Origin: Cristatella mucedo
Taxonomy: Eukaryota; Bryozoa; Phylactolaemata; Cristatellidae
Reading direction: 5' to 3'
Assembly (NCBI GenBank): GCA_009760855.2
Contig: WPIO01000068.1
Span: 730,001-794,000 of the forward strand
DNA: 64,000 nt
The translations under genes and the position numbers were made by a program. The notes under the pieces were generated by a model, which was not told the origin of the DNA, made no database searches, and saw nothing but the letters and a program-made list of their open reading frames with translations. Numbering within the stretch: the first letter of the stretch is position 1; each line of letters opens with the position of its first letter. This document shows positions 1 through 11,349 of this stretch, piece after piece.

Positions 1-80
1 AGCCTTATGTGTACAGCAGCCGAAAAGCCTTGACAGCCTCACCACCGCTTGCAGTTGGCAATTTGGTAGTAGAGGATGGC
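1..80 (-). mobile_element. SINE-2 relic, truncated by the window edge
   Basis: The stretch resembles the body of the SINE-2 copy at 16262-16412: a 'gccttgacagcctcaccaccgc' type stretch followed by 'ttgcagttggcaat'. It lies upstream of cyclin K. The tRNA-like head is not preserved. Confidence 0.4.
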
Positions 81-546
81 CTGATGCAGTCGCTCCTACC
101 TGCTGAGACCATGTGGCGCCGGCGGCTGTCAGCGTCCGTTGCTCTGTCTGTCTGTCTGTCTATGTCTGTCTGTCAGAGCCATGTGGCGCTGGCGGCTGTC
201 AGCTTCTCTGCTCGCTAGTATACAATGCACTGAACTTCCTGATTAATATGCCTTACGTTTAGGCGATCTTCGCATTTACTCACTGGCAATTCTTAAGCTG
301 CCCGGGTATTCTGAAGATTGAGTTTGCTGCATTTAGGGACTTGCGAATGGTCTGTGTGGATCTAGAGCCGATGCGCTTGGCATGCCGACCCATGTGAACT
401 GCAGTGACAGCCCCACACTGCTGCCGTTCTCGGCAGTTGGTGCGGCTGGTGCACGGCCATTGAAAGGCTGCTCTACCAAGCTCAGTCCAGAGCCAAGGCC
501 CGACGTCATCCGGTCACCGGTGTCAGCGATTGCTTGTTGGGTTGCA
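81..546. other. 5' flank or 5' UTR intron of cyclin K
   Basis: I recognise no coding exon here. A splice acceptor (TTGCAG, 541-546) lies 25 nt before the start ATG, so this stretch is probably the end of an intron in the 5' UTR, or promoter-proximal DNA. It contains a short TCTG-rich microsatellite (about 141-176). Confidence 0.4.
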
Positions 547-571
547 GGGTGCCCCGGCCACCTCGGCTGTC

Positions 572-3500
572 ATGGCCGCTTGGTGCTTTGACAAAAAGGA
601 CATCAGCAACAGCCCGTCGTTCCAGATGGGCGTCGAGCCGGATGTCGAGGCTCGCTACCGGCGAGAAGGTGCACGATTCATCAACAACGTGGGACAGAAG
701 CTTGGCCTGTATCCTCTACATGTCCACAGGCTGCACTGCTGCTGCTTCTGTAGCTGCTGTTGCTAGGGTTTGGCTGGTGATAAGGCAGGGCATTGCGACG
801 GGTTGGGGACCCTGATAGCTCGGCAGATTCTGCAGCAATGCTTGCTCTTGGCGGCCCACCGACCGTCTGCCGGCCGGCAGACCGCCGATGGCAGCTTTGA
901 CCCTCTGACCGTGTAGCTTGCCAGACAATGGCTGCACCGCTTTCAGTGGTGGCAGCAACCTTTACTTTGGGCGAACGAGCTGTAGGAGATTGCAATGGCA
1001 GTGGTCTGCTCTGTGTTATGCTGATATGAGTGTTGGTTGTCCTTGATGATCCGTGGATGATTAGACGCTTTGATACATGTGCAACTGGCGTAACCTACTT
1101 CCACAGATTCTACATGTTCCACTCATTCAAGGAGTTCAATCGATATGTGAGTGCACAACTAGGTGTTGTCATTTAACTTTACCTGCTTACGTGCTGCTGT
1201 CGATGTGGGCAACCTGTTAGCTGATTGCAGACGATATATTAAGCAGCTGTTGTTTGTTTGCGCATGATTGCTTATTTGGATGTTGTGTTTGCTAATGAGT
1301 GTAAGCATGTCAGTGTGTTTGTATGTGTGTGCGAGCTTGCTTATGTGTGTATTTGTGTGTTGAATCAATTTGCATAAGTGCAGCTCCTATGTGTGCCTCT
1401 GAAAGTCATACGAGTAGGTTTTATTCCTCTGCCATTAAAGTCGTTCTGTGGAAGCACACTGTCCTTAAGTTATTGTAATAATAACGATACAGTTGATATA
1501 GCGCCCTCACAGAACACAATCTCTCTCTAGGCACTTGACATTTGTGGCAAAGGAAGCACTATCGATCGAATGGTTAGTGGTAGCATGCTTAATAAACAAC
1601 AAGAATAACGTGGCTAGGGGTGAAATGCACAGAGTCAGCGTGTAAGTATTTTTAGTGGCAGCATGCAACATTGTCAGCATGCATAAGCATGGGTTAGAGT
1701 CCAACAGTCACGCGGTCATGTGCCCAGCTGAAGCACCTGCTTTCTTCAGCCTCTCGTGGCATTTTGTGCTCTGCTCGTTAGCACTAGAAACCATGACAAG
1801 CGGTGCTGCGCTTGCACAAGTCTTCGTCAGACCGTGTGCAGCAGCCAGCATGGTCTAGAGAATAGCTTGGGATGGGCCTTACACAGAAATCTTTCCCAGT
1901 GCCAAGCTTCATGCAAAGGGAAGCATCTCGGTATAGGTCCAGTAGTGCCACGGCCAGACAGGTGACTAGACTTACTGCGCTCCTGTCCCTATCCCGTGCA
2001 CTCTCGGTGGCTTGTGAATACAAAGCCTTTAAGCAAAAAGGCAGAGCTCTGAGCATTGCCAGATCCAGTGGTCGGTCACGGAGGTAGTAAGATCACTCTG
2101 CCGGGTTGACCTCCACATATGGCCTTGGCTGGCTTGCTGCAGGCCTCTGTGATCGCATCCGTAGTGCCCTGCTGCTGCTTCGCTCGTCCCAGTGTGCAGA
2201 GTGTACTCAAAGCATCTGCCCCCCCCCCCAGCGAGCACTCGACGGAAAGGTTGCTGCAAAGTCGGAGCACAAAGTTTGCATCGGGGTTTCGGCTACCTGC
2301 ATATAATCAGCCGTGGACCGTTTGAATAAGTGATTAGTGATCAGTGGCACCTAGGCATATAAAGTTGCCGGCCATAGTGGAGGTAAGGTGCTCCTGCACT
2401 TGCCGGCCCAGGTTGTGCCATGTTCGTCTTTCGACTGGCAGTCATTCACCTGCCACTGCAGGTGGGCTGAAAGCCACCGCAGGCTGCCCTACGAATGAAG
2501 CTGTTGAATCAGCCACTCCCTACTGCTTTTACTTTGTGGCAGTCCCGCGACCGATGTGCCCCTCCGTTTGTGCAGGTCATTGGAACAGCCTGTCTTTTTC
2601 TGGCTGGGAAAGTCGAAGAGACTCCGAAAAAGTGCCGTGATCTCATCAAAGCTGCGCAGAGCTTTCTGTCGGAGCAGCAGCTCGCCACCTTCGGCGAAGA
2701 TCCCAAGGTTGGCAGGTGCACGTGCTGACGCTGACAGCACCGTGTGCCATAATCATGCTTGGTGGCTTACAAATGCTCACCGAATAGAGCCGTCTGCAGT
2801 CCGCCCACTTTTTGTTGATCTTCTTACAGCCAGCGCTGCTTGTAGCCTCGCTCGGCCGTCGGCAGAGGCCGCCTCCACGCGGCGCAAGCTCCGTGCGCCC
2901 CTGTCAAGCCTTGCTGGGCGGGTCCTGCTGGTGCCGGTCCAAGCCATAGTGCACAGCAGTCGGTCCGCTGGCCGGAGCTCAGTGCTCGAAGGTATTGCAG
3001 GAAGAAGTGATGACGATGGAGCGCATCCTACTGCAGACGATCAAATTTGACCTGCAAGTGGAGCATCCTTACACATACTTGTTGAAATATGCTAAGACTT
3101 TCAAAGGTTTGTGCACTGCACTTGCTATGAGCAATCGACTGCCTTGTGCAGTCTGTCTACCAGCTATACCTTGAGGAGAGCAGCACTAGGATTGGCTAGC
3201 AGGAGACTTTTGTCGGGGTTGGAAAAGCTGTGCGTGCGTGTGCACGTGCATACGTGTGTCTGTGTGTGTACGCATATCTATATGTACGTGCCGAATACCC
3301 TGTCCATAAAGTTCTTACGCTGACCCAAAAGGCCCACCACAGCTTGGCTCCTTCGTACCTAGCTCAACTGCTGCATCATTTCAGCCTGCTTGCGCCCTCA
3401 GGTCCTGTGTGGACAATAAATTAGCTGTTCCATTCCTCCGCTTAAAGACCTTGGCTACAGAAGCTCTAGCTCTGCAGGTCCTAGACTGAGGAACTGGCTT

Positions 3501-6500
3501 CCACAATTCTTACGCAACGAAAACTATTCTCCTACTGCCGACTATGGCACATCCTTTTCAGCGCTCCTGAGCTAATGCTTCTATGCTACTCACTACCTCA
3601 GCTGCTCTCCTGACTCTGCTATGCTTGCCACTTTCTCTTTGTTGCGTGAGACAAAGTCGGTTGGCCAACGAATGCGTACCGAAAGCCGCTTAGGCTGTGA
3701 GTGTGCTATACAGAACTTTCCTGCGTAACACCCACATGGTCTTTATGACTTTATGGAGTTACAGGCAGAGATACATTACATTACATTTGCCAGGGTATTC
3801 GGCAGAATCGGATTCTTCGTGTATGGGATTTTGATTCGCATTTCGATCCCGAATTAAAGCTACTGCATCGGTCGAAGGGAAATGCTTTCGGTAGGCGCCA
3901 TATGTCCAATCAAACGAGGTGGAAAGCAGGTGTGCAGTGATTGGCAAAACCTGTGCGCGAGTGTAGTTGGAGCCCACATCGGTAGCTGGCCGGTTTTGCC
4001 CTATCCCCCAAGCCGAAACAAACAGGTCGTCGCATCATCTCCCGGCAGCGTGCTCCAGCGGTTAATATAGCTGCTGCTCTGTCTTGTGATCTTTGCAGGC
4101 GACAAGGCGAAAATCCAGAAGGTTGTACAGATGGCGTGGGCATTCAGTAACGACAGGTGAGTCTTGCGCAGTGAGCGCTTGTCGTGCCGGGAAGCCGCCC
4201 TGTACACAGACTCTTCTTTGCACGGCCTTCCCTGGCCCCTCCCGTTTGATCCTCTACCTCCTGGTGGAGCGCTCCAGCTCAAACCAGCCCTGCAGCAGCA
4301 GGCCACGTAATGCATAGTCGGCACTCTCTGCTCTGCCCCACCTCACCTCCCCCACTTCTGCCGGACCGAGGCTTGCCTCGTCTTGTGGCTGCCGTGCAGC
4401 AGCCGTTGTCGTGCCGGCGCCGACGTCCAGCTCTCCTGAGCCGGGCTTGTAGGCGGCGGGCAACCTTGCCAGTGTGCTCGCTCCCACATCCCATGCTCGC
4501 CGTTGATCATTTTCGTCCGATGGCCTAGCTGCCGAGAGGCGTGGCCCATGCCTCACCATTGGTGCCCGTGGCCTCGCCTTCTCAGCTGCCCTCGGCTCTT
4601 CCGGTCGCTCGGAGGCTTCGTTTGCTTCTTGCAGCCTCTGCACGACGCTCTGCCTGCAGTGGGAGCCTGAGATAATAGCGATCGCACTCATTCATCTCGC
4701 ATGCCGCCTCACAAAGTTTGAGATCCAGGACTGGCAGGGAAAGCTGCCCTCGCAAAAGGGCAAGTGGTGGGACCAGTTCGTCGAGGACATCTCACTGAAG
4801 CTGCTCGAAGGCAAGAGGCCATGTGCGCTCGAGCAGCGCGCCTAGAGCTGTCGAACGGCTTCTTCGAGCCGCTCCTTGCCGCGTAGTCGCGTCTTCAGCC
4901 CCCTTCTGGGCAGGCCTTCTAGAGCACGAGCCGGCCACTACGGCAGCATCGGAGCTTGGGGCCCCACTCGCCTTGCGAACAGAGGCGGCGGCAAAGCGAC
5001 CGGTCGATCGTCCTGCGGCATCGCGCAGGAAGCTGGCTGCATAGCGAGATCGCAGCCGCTGGTCTCGTTCGTTCCAGACATCTGCCACCAGGTCCTCGAC
5101 CTATACTCGCAAGTGCAGAACAAAGAGGTGGCCTCGCCCACTGCTGCAGCCGTGGGCTCGCACGGAAGCGGTGGAGGCGAAAGCTCGACGAGCCGTCGAG
5201 CATCTATGGGCGGCAGTAGCAGCAACGCCAGCAGCAGTCAGTGTAGCTGCGACCTCAGCAGCAGCCCCCCTTCCCCCGTGACCCAGCTGCCTGCAGATGC
5301 CCTAGCTGAATAGCTGCCGCCGCAGCCGCCACTGAGCCTCTGCCTGCGGCCGGTGTGGCCTCGGCCAGCGACTGAGAGCACAGGCTTTGGTACACCGTAG
5401 GCCGGGCTTCTTCGATCGGTGCGAGCTTGCCTGGATAGCAGTCGCTTGGCGAGTGGCTGGGCCATCGTGGCTGAGCGATCGCTTACCCTTCGTTCCGTCG
5501 CAGCACCGGCTTCGCCGGCAGTAAAGGTGCAGTCCAAGGCCTACGAAGCCGTCGCCGTCGGAGGCGGCAGCCTGCCCGAGCCGTTGCAGTCGAGTTCGGG
5601 TACCACTCCTGCCAGCTCGTCGGCCACCGTCGTAGGCAGCGCTGCAGCGGCTGCAATAGCTTCTGGGGCTGCTCTGCCGCAGCTGACCGGACAGCTGTCA
5701 GTGAGCGGCGGCGCTGCTGCTGCTGCAGTGACCACCTATGCCGGCCACTACATTCCACAGCAGCTTTACACATCCTCCTTCCTGTCATCGGTGAGCCCAT
5801 GCCATGCTGGCAGCGCAAAGAGAGCTTTCGGCCTGAGGCATGATATCTGGCGCAAATTCTGCCATTGTCGGGTGGTTCTCGGGTCGCGGCCTGCGTTCCT
5901 GCCGTCCAGCGATGCGAGTCCCGAGAATCCATGAGCAGGAATGAGGCATTCTCGCAGGCTGCCACCCACCTCGGTCAGCTGCCTGGTCAGGCTTGACCTT
6001 CGATGCATGCACAGGTGGTGTGCTTCAGGGTGCTCCCAGTAAGAAATGAGTGGAAAGACAGCGCGGCTTTCCGAGATGCACTCTCAAAGGCAAAAGTAGT
6101 TGGACTACCTCTGAGGCAGCCGCCGAGATGGTTGCCTACTCGACTCTGCATTTTGAGAAAATGACGAATAAGTTGATGAGACTGTCTTGAGGCTGACTTG
6201 GCCTGTTCTTAACCGTCACATGAGGGTAACCGGTCATTCTGGAAAGTAAAATTCAGTCATCGAATTCGGAGTTCGGCGTTTAGAAAGAAGACTGTCTCAA
6301 TAGTAGTTGTTTGTCATAATGCGGTCCATGTCTCGGGTACCTTTTTGCTTAGCATCCCCTCACCATGACAACTTTCATTCCAAATTGCTGCAAGCATTTA
6401 GGTGAGTGTGCTATTTTGGTTGCCGACGCACCTAAAGCCTCTCTTGCTGTTCCAAAAGAGTGTGGATTTGCTTTCGTAACTCCATAAAATTCTGCTCGAA

Positions 6501-8313
6501 TCGTCAGCAGTCCTCTGGACCCGAGCCTTTGCCCCTTGGTAAGGGCTTAACTTATTCTAAGTGGGCAGAAATGGTTTCCTCTTTGCGACTCGAGAATGCA
6601 GACTGGTCTTATCTAATCGCTTTGTGACAGGTATCGCGGCTAACTTGCTTCCCATGCGATGCATGGAGACTTTGAGCGTAAGTTCGTGCCAAAGCAAAGC
6701 GGTTCTTTAGTGCCCTTAACTTAATGATTTTGTTTTCTTGCATAATAGTAGTTCGGGACCAGTCTGGCCAAGGAGCATTTTCATGGCTTCTAATCTTTGC
6801 TACCTTCCACACACTATGTGAAACCAATGTATTATACTTGTCAATATTGATAGAGTACTAGCAGTTCAAGGGTTCGAGCCCACACTTGTAAAGTGACTCG
6901 GAGTAAGCCCTCAAGGAGCCTATGACTATTTTTCGATCTTGGGCTTAATAGTTAGGCTTTTCCCAGAGAATCAAATGATGCTCCTGAGTTAAAGCTTTAC
7001 AATTCCCACCCGTGCACAGCCTTCAGATGCCGGCATGAGCTGGTGTAGGGGTCGTTTCTCGATGCTCTTCTCTCGGGAAAGCTGCTGTTTGTAAAGGTTT
7101 TTGGCTCATTCTGGGCGTTGCCGTTGCAATTAGGTATCCAATAATCTGTAGACGCAACCTACATGCCTGCTCAGGTACAATTGGGGGCTTAGGAAAAGCT
7201 GCAAAAATCGAGGAAGCGTAGAATTCCAAATACTTTTGCGTTTGATTGCACCCGGAATATTGTCTGACTTTAGTTGCATTCACCGGTCACTCACTATTGC
7301 AGCAGTTGTTGTGGTCAAAATTTGAAGATTATGATCCATTCGGTTCGATCTGGCTTCTGGATTTGGTCGGCATTTTGAATGCTAGCTGCACTGAGCACTG
7401 AGTAGAGAAGGGGAGAGAGAAAGAAAAGAGAGATAGACACAGAGAGAGAGAGACAGAGACAGAGAGACACCAAGACACAGAGACAGACACAAAGAGGGAG
7501 GAGAGTGCGACAGACACGCGGCATGCAAAGAGAGAGAGAAAGAGGGGGAGAGAAAGGGAAGAAAAAGAAATAAGAGAGAATACACAGAAATCTGTGGTGT
7601 TTGTTACTTATACATACGTGCCTGCGTGTACCTGCTGGTCTGAAGGAGCGAAAACTAGCGGGAGGGAAGCGGCAAAGGGCAGGCTGTGGCCATGTGCTAG
7701 CTTTTCATCTGTTTTAGCTGCTTGGGCTAATCATGTGCCTGCCATGTGGCTTCGCTTGCAGGAAGGGACTCAGTCGCTTGCATCGTTGATTGGCAGCCAG
7801 CAGTTGCCGTTTGGAGGTGCTCCGCTACCGCCGTCGCCTCTGCCTCCTCATCCGATGTCGCAGCCGTTTCCGGGTGCACCATACCCTGGCAATGGTGGAC
7901 CGTTCGGTGGGCCACAACAGTACTATCCGGGCCCACCATTGCCGGGGTCTTCATTCGGAGCAGCTAGTCCGCATCCACCTCTACCCCCGACACCAGGGCC
8001 AGCTGCCGGTCCTGGCGGCTTCCCGGCGTTTGCTGGTCTCATCGGTGGTGCACCGCCTTACCCAGGCATGCCGCATGGCTACGGCTTCCCAGGTCCAGTG
8101 CCATCTGATTACCATCCACCACTGCCACCTCCACATCACCATCCTGGAGTCAATTTAGGACGTGGTGGCAGCCATCGCGGTAATCACCGTGGTGGTGGTA
8201 ATGTTGGTGGAGGTGGTGCTGGTGGAGGTGGTGGGGAAGGATCTCAGCAGCACGATGGCAAGAGTAACAAGCAGAATCTATCCTTGCGGTCCTCACTTGT
8301 GCAGATTGTATAG
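572..8313 (+). CDS. CCNK: Cyclin K, nine coding exons, complete
   Basis: Cyclin K is the nuclear regulatory partner of CDK12/CDK13, which phosphorylate the RNA polymerase II C-terminal domain. Exons read from the sequence: 572-708, 1065-1146, 2576-2707, 3001-3106, 4099-4156, 4635-4810, 5078-5277, 5533-5790, 7762-8313. They sum to 1701 nt, an open frame of 566 aa, close to the 580 aa of human cyclin K as I recall it. Hallmarks: [12 protein letters not shown] (exon 1), [12 protein letters not shown] (exon 2), [15 protein letters not shown] (exon 3), [15 protein letters not shown] (exon 4), [11 protein letters not shown] (exon 6), [12 protein letters not shown] (exon 7). Cyclin fold 1 is about residues 25-150 and fold 2 about 152-245. 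The tail is Ala/Ser/Gly-rich (exon 8), then Pro/Gly/His-rich (exon 9). The ATG at 572 starts the conserved N-terminus; an acceptor at 545-546 suggests an upstream non-coding exon. Exons 1-6 and 9 are secure. The exon 7/8 junction (donor 5278, acceptor 5531-5532, both phase 0) is the least certain. Confidence 0.95.
709..1064 (+). other. U12-type intron (intron 1 of cyclin K)
   Basis: The donor reads GTATCCTC, which fits the U12-type consensus GTATCCTY rather than the U2-type GTRAGT. Just upstream of the acceptor TTAG lies GTCCTTGAT (1039-1047), close to the U12 branch-site consensus TTCCTTRAY. Its branch adenosine is about 18 nt from the splice site, and there is no long pyrimidine tract. The reading frame and cyclin K homology fix both exon borders (phase 2). 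The paralogue has the same donor type at the same position. Confidence 0.82.
1484..1692 (-). mobile_element. Family A LINE 3' end in cyclin K intron 2
   Basis: On the minus strand this is the family A LINE 3' UTR and tail: the hairpin region (1500-1540) and the motifs 'gcagcatgcaacattgtcagcatgcataagca' in reverse. It holds only non-coding 3' sequence, so it is a strongly 5'-truncated copy. The rest of intron 2 (to 2575) shows nothing recognisable. Confidence 0.65.
3300..3789 (+). mobile_element. Family B LINE, 3' end, in cyclin K intron 4
   Basis: This is the C-terminal end of a second L2/CR1-like reverse transcriptase. The read-through gives motifs such as [21 protein letters not shown], with frameshifts and a stop (CTGA near 3488). 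It ends in 'gagttacaggcagagatacattacattacatt', the (CATTA)n tail that defines the family. It has the same orientation as the gene. Confidence 0.7.
4811..5077 (+). other. GC-AG intron (intron 6 of cyclin K)
   Basis: The exon ends GAAG and the intron begins GCAAGA, the usual context of a GC donor (AG|GCAAG). The acceptor is TTCCAG at 5072-5077. Joining at this point restores the conserved ...LLE-DICHQ... sequence in phase 1, and no GT nearby does. The paralogue has GAAG|GTAAGA at the equivalent junction. Confidence 0.85.
7408..7590 (+). repeat. GA-rich microsatellite in cyclin K intron 8
   Basis: Imperfect GA/GAGACA repeats of about 180 bp lie some 170 bp before the last exon. In the rest of intron 8 (5791-7407) I see only a short B-box-like 'gggttcgagcccac' at about 6869-6882 without a convincing A box. 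Confidence 0.8.
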
Positions 8314-8344
8314 TCATTTTTAAGTGGAAGCCTTGTTGATTTGC

Positions 8345-8350
8345 AATAAA
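8345..8350 (+). terminator. Polyadenylation signal AATAAA of cyclin K
   Basis: AATAAA lies 32 nt after the cyclin K stop codon (TAG, 8311-8313), in a T-rich 3' UTR. This implies a very short 3' UTR. Confidence 0.7.
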
Positions 8351-10075
8351 TTTGCATTGCAAACGCATCAAAACGCCTGTTAGCTTACTATGCCTAAAAC
8401 GCTGGCCTACTTAGTAATGCGACTGCTCTCTTTTCCTTACTGCCATATAAAAGGTTGCTGACAGCCTAGGTATGGTGACTAGCAAAATCCATTACTAGCA
8501 TTTAATACCTGTTTCATAGTATATACTGCTCTAAGAGAGCTTTTACTCCACTTTAGGCCCGTTGCTGCAACAGTAGGAATGATCAGAAGTAAAGAAAGAG
8601 GCACTCTTCATAGGCAAGCATACAAAAGCACTAACATCATGCTAAGTCAGCAAAAGTTGACAAATGACTCGCGACCGTCGGTTTGAATGACCCGGGCTAG
8701 CAACACTCACCCAATCGTGAGCAGACAAAGCACATGCGAAAAAAGATAATTCCATCGGGGCACTACAAAGGCTAGTTGCTTTGGCCCAGATTCTCATAGC
8801 TCACAATCACATTGAGGTCAATTTACTCGGATAGAGCAAAGCCTGTGTGAAGCAGATAGGCTTGCAGCTTACTTTTGGATGTAGTCAAATCACCTGACGA
8901 CGTCTGTTGGTATTGAGTTTTAAGCTTGGGAAGCATTGTTACTGGAGGCACGATACACTAGGGACTTGAAGTTAGTTAAGGGCAGAGAGCACAAGTAATT
9001 AATAAACATGGCATCATTTTGAGTTGACACAATCTCTGACTAAAGGCTGCGTCAAGCAAATAATTTTAAATTCAGTTTGGCTTATAAGCTCCACGGGTGA
9101 CTGGAGTTGAGATGCAAGCTTTTCACCACACAGGTCTTGCAGTGGGCAAACCCTTTGCAGCTGCCCTTTGCATGCAGCAGCGATAGCCCCGCCCCCCAGA
9201 GGGTCTTCGGCTGCTTCATGAAATGAGGCTGCAAAAATGACACTGGAAAAGTATAAGATTAGAGAAAATATTACCAACTTCTGTCTGACTTAAGTCGGCA
9301 ACATGGGCTGTGCTTCCGCGACGAAGTGGCCGGTCCATTCGAGGCAATAGGCATCCAATGTAATCCCATGTAATCCGATTGAATCGCACCTATTCATTGA
9401 TAGTTCTCCCTGAAGCCAGAAAGCCGTGCTGCTTCATTTAGTGACATTGAGTGCACATATCTCTTAAGGTCACTCTCCATGTGCATAAGGGAGGACGACA
9501 CCAGAGTGAATAAGTTGGTTCAGTGCCCTAAAGTATCGCTACAACGGCTGGAAAGTCATCGAAGACTTTAAAATGGTCGCATCCCTGATGGTCTTCAAAT
9601 GTGGTTTCGATTTTATGCCTACATGATAGCCCGAGCATTAAACCCCACTCTCACGATAGGTAGTGACCACAGCAGAGCAAGTTCACTTAAAGAACTGCAA
9701 TGTCCTGTGGGAGCCACTGTTGCTAGTCCCTTGGTAGGTGCTGAAGCTACTACTACATGCCATGGTAAGGCCTCATCATGCCGTTTTTCACTGCACTTCA
9801 GAATGAGCTAGCAGATTCAAACAGTTTAATTTCTTTAATTTAATTTGAGTTCACGGCTTTCTGGGCAAACTCAACCCTGAAAACTATGAGCAGCTAGTTC
9901 TAACTTTCACAAAAATTGTTGTAACTGTGCTTGTCATCTCCAGCCATGTTGTGCTTGTTAACAATTTTGCAAGCTACAGCTGGCCATTTGACCATGCTTC
10001 ATTTACAGCATATATCAAAAACCTTAGCCATAAATCAAGTTTTCCGAGGGCCTTATATTAGTATAATATTATTAC
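8351..10075. other. Intergenic, nothing recognised
   Basis: This is unique-looking, moderately AT-rich sequence downstream of cyclin K. Short open frames (for example 9014-9277 minus) have no supporting splice sites or recognisable motifs. Confidence 0.5.
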
Positions 10076-10096
10076 TAAAGCAGTTGTCCCTCGTTT

Positions 10097-10605
10097 ATCG
10101 AGGTTAATGTAATGTAATGTAATGTATCTCCGTCAGTAACTCCACAAAGTCAAAAAGACCATGTGGGTGTTACGCAGGAGAGTTTTGTATAGCGCACTCA
10201 CAGCCTAAGCGGCTTTCGGTACGCATTCGGTAGCCAACAGACTTCGTCTCACGCAACAAAGAGAAAGTGGGAAGCATAGCAGAGTTAGGAGAGCAGTTGA
10301 GGTAGTGAGTAGCATAGAAGTAGCAGTTCAGGACCGCTGAATAAGATGTGCCATAGTCGGCGGTTGGAGAGTAGATGTCAGTGCGTAAGAATTGTGGAAG
10401 CGAGTTCCACAGTCTAGGACCTGCAGAGCTAAAGCTTCTGTCGCCAACTGTCTTTAAGCGGAGTAATGGGACAGCTAATTTATTGTCCACACAGGACCTG
10501 AGGGCGCGAACAGGCTGAAACTGATGCAGCAGTTCAGCTAGGTATGAAGGAGCCAAGCCGTGGCGGGCCTTGTGGGTCAGCGTAAGAACTTTGCTCAATC
10601 AATTA
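10097..10605 (-). mobile_element. Family B LINE, longest open C-terminal copy
   Basis: On the minus strand an open frame of about 142 codons (10598-10170) encodes the C-terminus of an L2/CR1-like ORF2: HGLAPSYLAELLHQF, then AGPRLWNSLPQFLR and a family-specific extension ending in CECAIQNSPA. The stop is followed by a short 3' UTR ('gagttactgacggagata') and (CATTA)n. The RT palm is absent (5' truncation). It interrupts the left end of the DNA element. Confidence 0.75.
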
Positions 10606-10758
10606 CAGATTCCACCGCAATAAGAAAATTTCCGCGAAATAGATATCGTAATTCATAAATCAAATATTTTCGTAGCAAGAGCATAGAAAACCTGTTCATG
10701 TCCATCTACCTACGGTTTTTCACAATATTAGAACCCTCCGAACCTTAAAAACACCCCT

Positions 10759-10905
10759 GCCGAGCTGGTTTAGTCCAGTGGTTAATGTGCTCGCCCCGAC
10801 CAAGGTCTGGTTGAGGACGTGGGCTCGAGCCCCGAGGCAAATGTTAAGTTCCTGAATAGAGATTAAGTTTTCTTGGGGTGCTATGCAAATTGATTGTATT
10901 TATAT
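10759..10905 (+). mobile_element. SINE-1 copy a (tRNA head, LINE-like tail)
   Basis: The head begins GCCGAGCTGGTTTAGTCCAG and carries an A-box-like stretch (about 10766-10781) and a B-box-like GGCTCGAGCCC (10822-10832). Directly after it comes 'gcaaatgttaagttcctgaa', then 'agagattaagttttcttggg' and 'gtgctatgcaaatt', a close relative of the family A LINE 3' end. It is inserted in the DNA transposon relic. Confidence 0.8.
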
Positions 10906-11349
10906 TTATATATTTAGTCACAATTACCCTCGTATTACCTAATATGTTATACAAAACAAGAGAACAAAAGACAATTGTCACAAGTACCATGATATTATTG
11001 TACGTTGAAATAAACTATGATCCGACCAGCGAACAGCACGCTCTTATTAGCTTTATTTCACCACATCCAATTTTTGGAAAGAAGTTCCTGCCTACACACA
11101 AGGAGTGGTCTAGCGGCTGCACCTGGCGTTGAAGGATATGCGGAAGTTCTCGAATACAAAAGCCTACAGGTCCATATATACAATAGTTTTATTTGTAATT
11201 GTAATACATGGGTGTATATTTGATGCAGTGACTGAGCACGAGCTGCATCATTTTCACTATCTCGATTAGCTTGTTAACGAATATATATGAAAAAAGCAAT
11301 AGATTGAAGCCGCGAAAGTCAAAGCCCTGAGTTGCGAGGGATGACTTTA

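Larger units (their letters stand above)
10078..11347. mobile_element. DNA transposon relic, Tc1/mariner-pogo-like ends, with nested insertions
   Basis: The left end reads AAGCAGTTGTCCCTCG and continues, across an inserted LINE, into 'accgcaataagaaaatttccgcgaaat'. The right end in reverse reads AAGTCATCCCTCG, followed by 'gactttcgcgg'. Both ends are flanked by TA (10076-10077 and 11348-11349). This layout resembles pogo/Tigger-type terminal repeats. No transposase is visible. A family B LINE and a SINE-1 sit inside, so the original element was about 0.6 kb. Confidence 0.5.

Noticed and set aside
4254-4691. 145-codon minus-strand frame
   Set aside because: It overlaps cyclin K intron 5 and exon 6 in antisense. 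The GC-rich composition keeps it open by chance.
5483-5965. 160-codon minus-strand frame
   Set aside because: Antisense shadow of the Ala/Ser-rich exon 8 of cyclin K.
6865-6885. tRNA-like B box 'gggttcgagcccac'
   Set aside because: No A box at the right distance and no cloverleaf. Possibly SINE debris, but too little to call.
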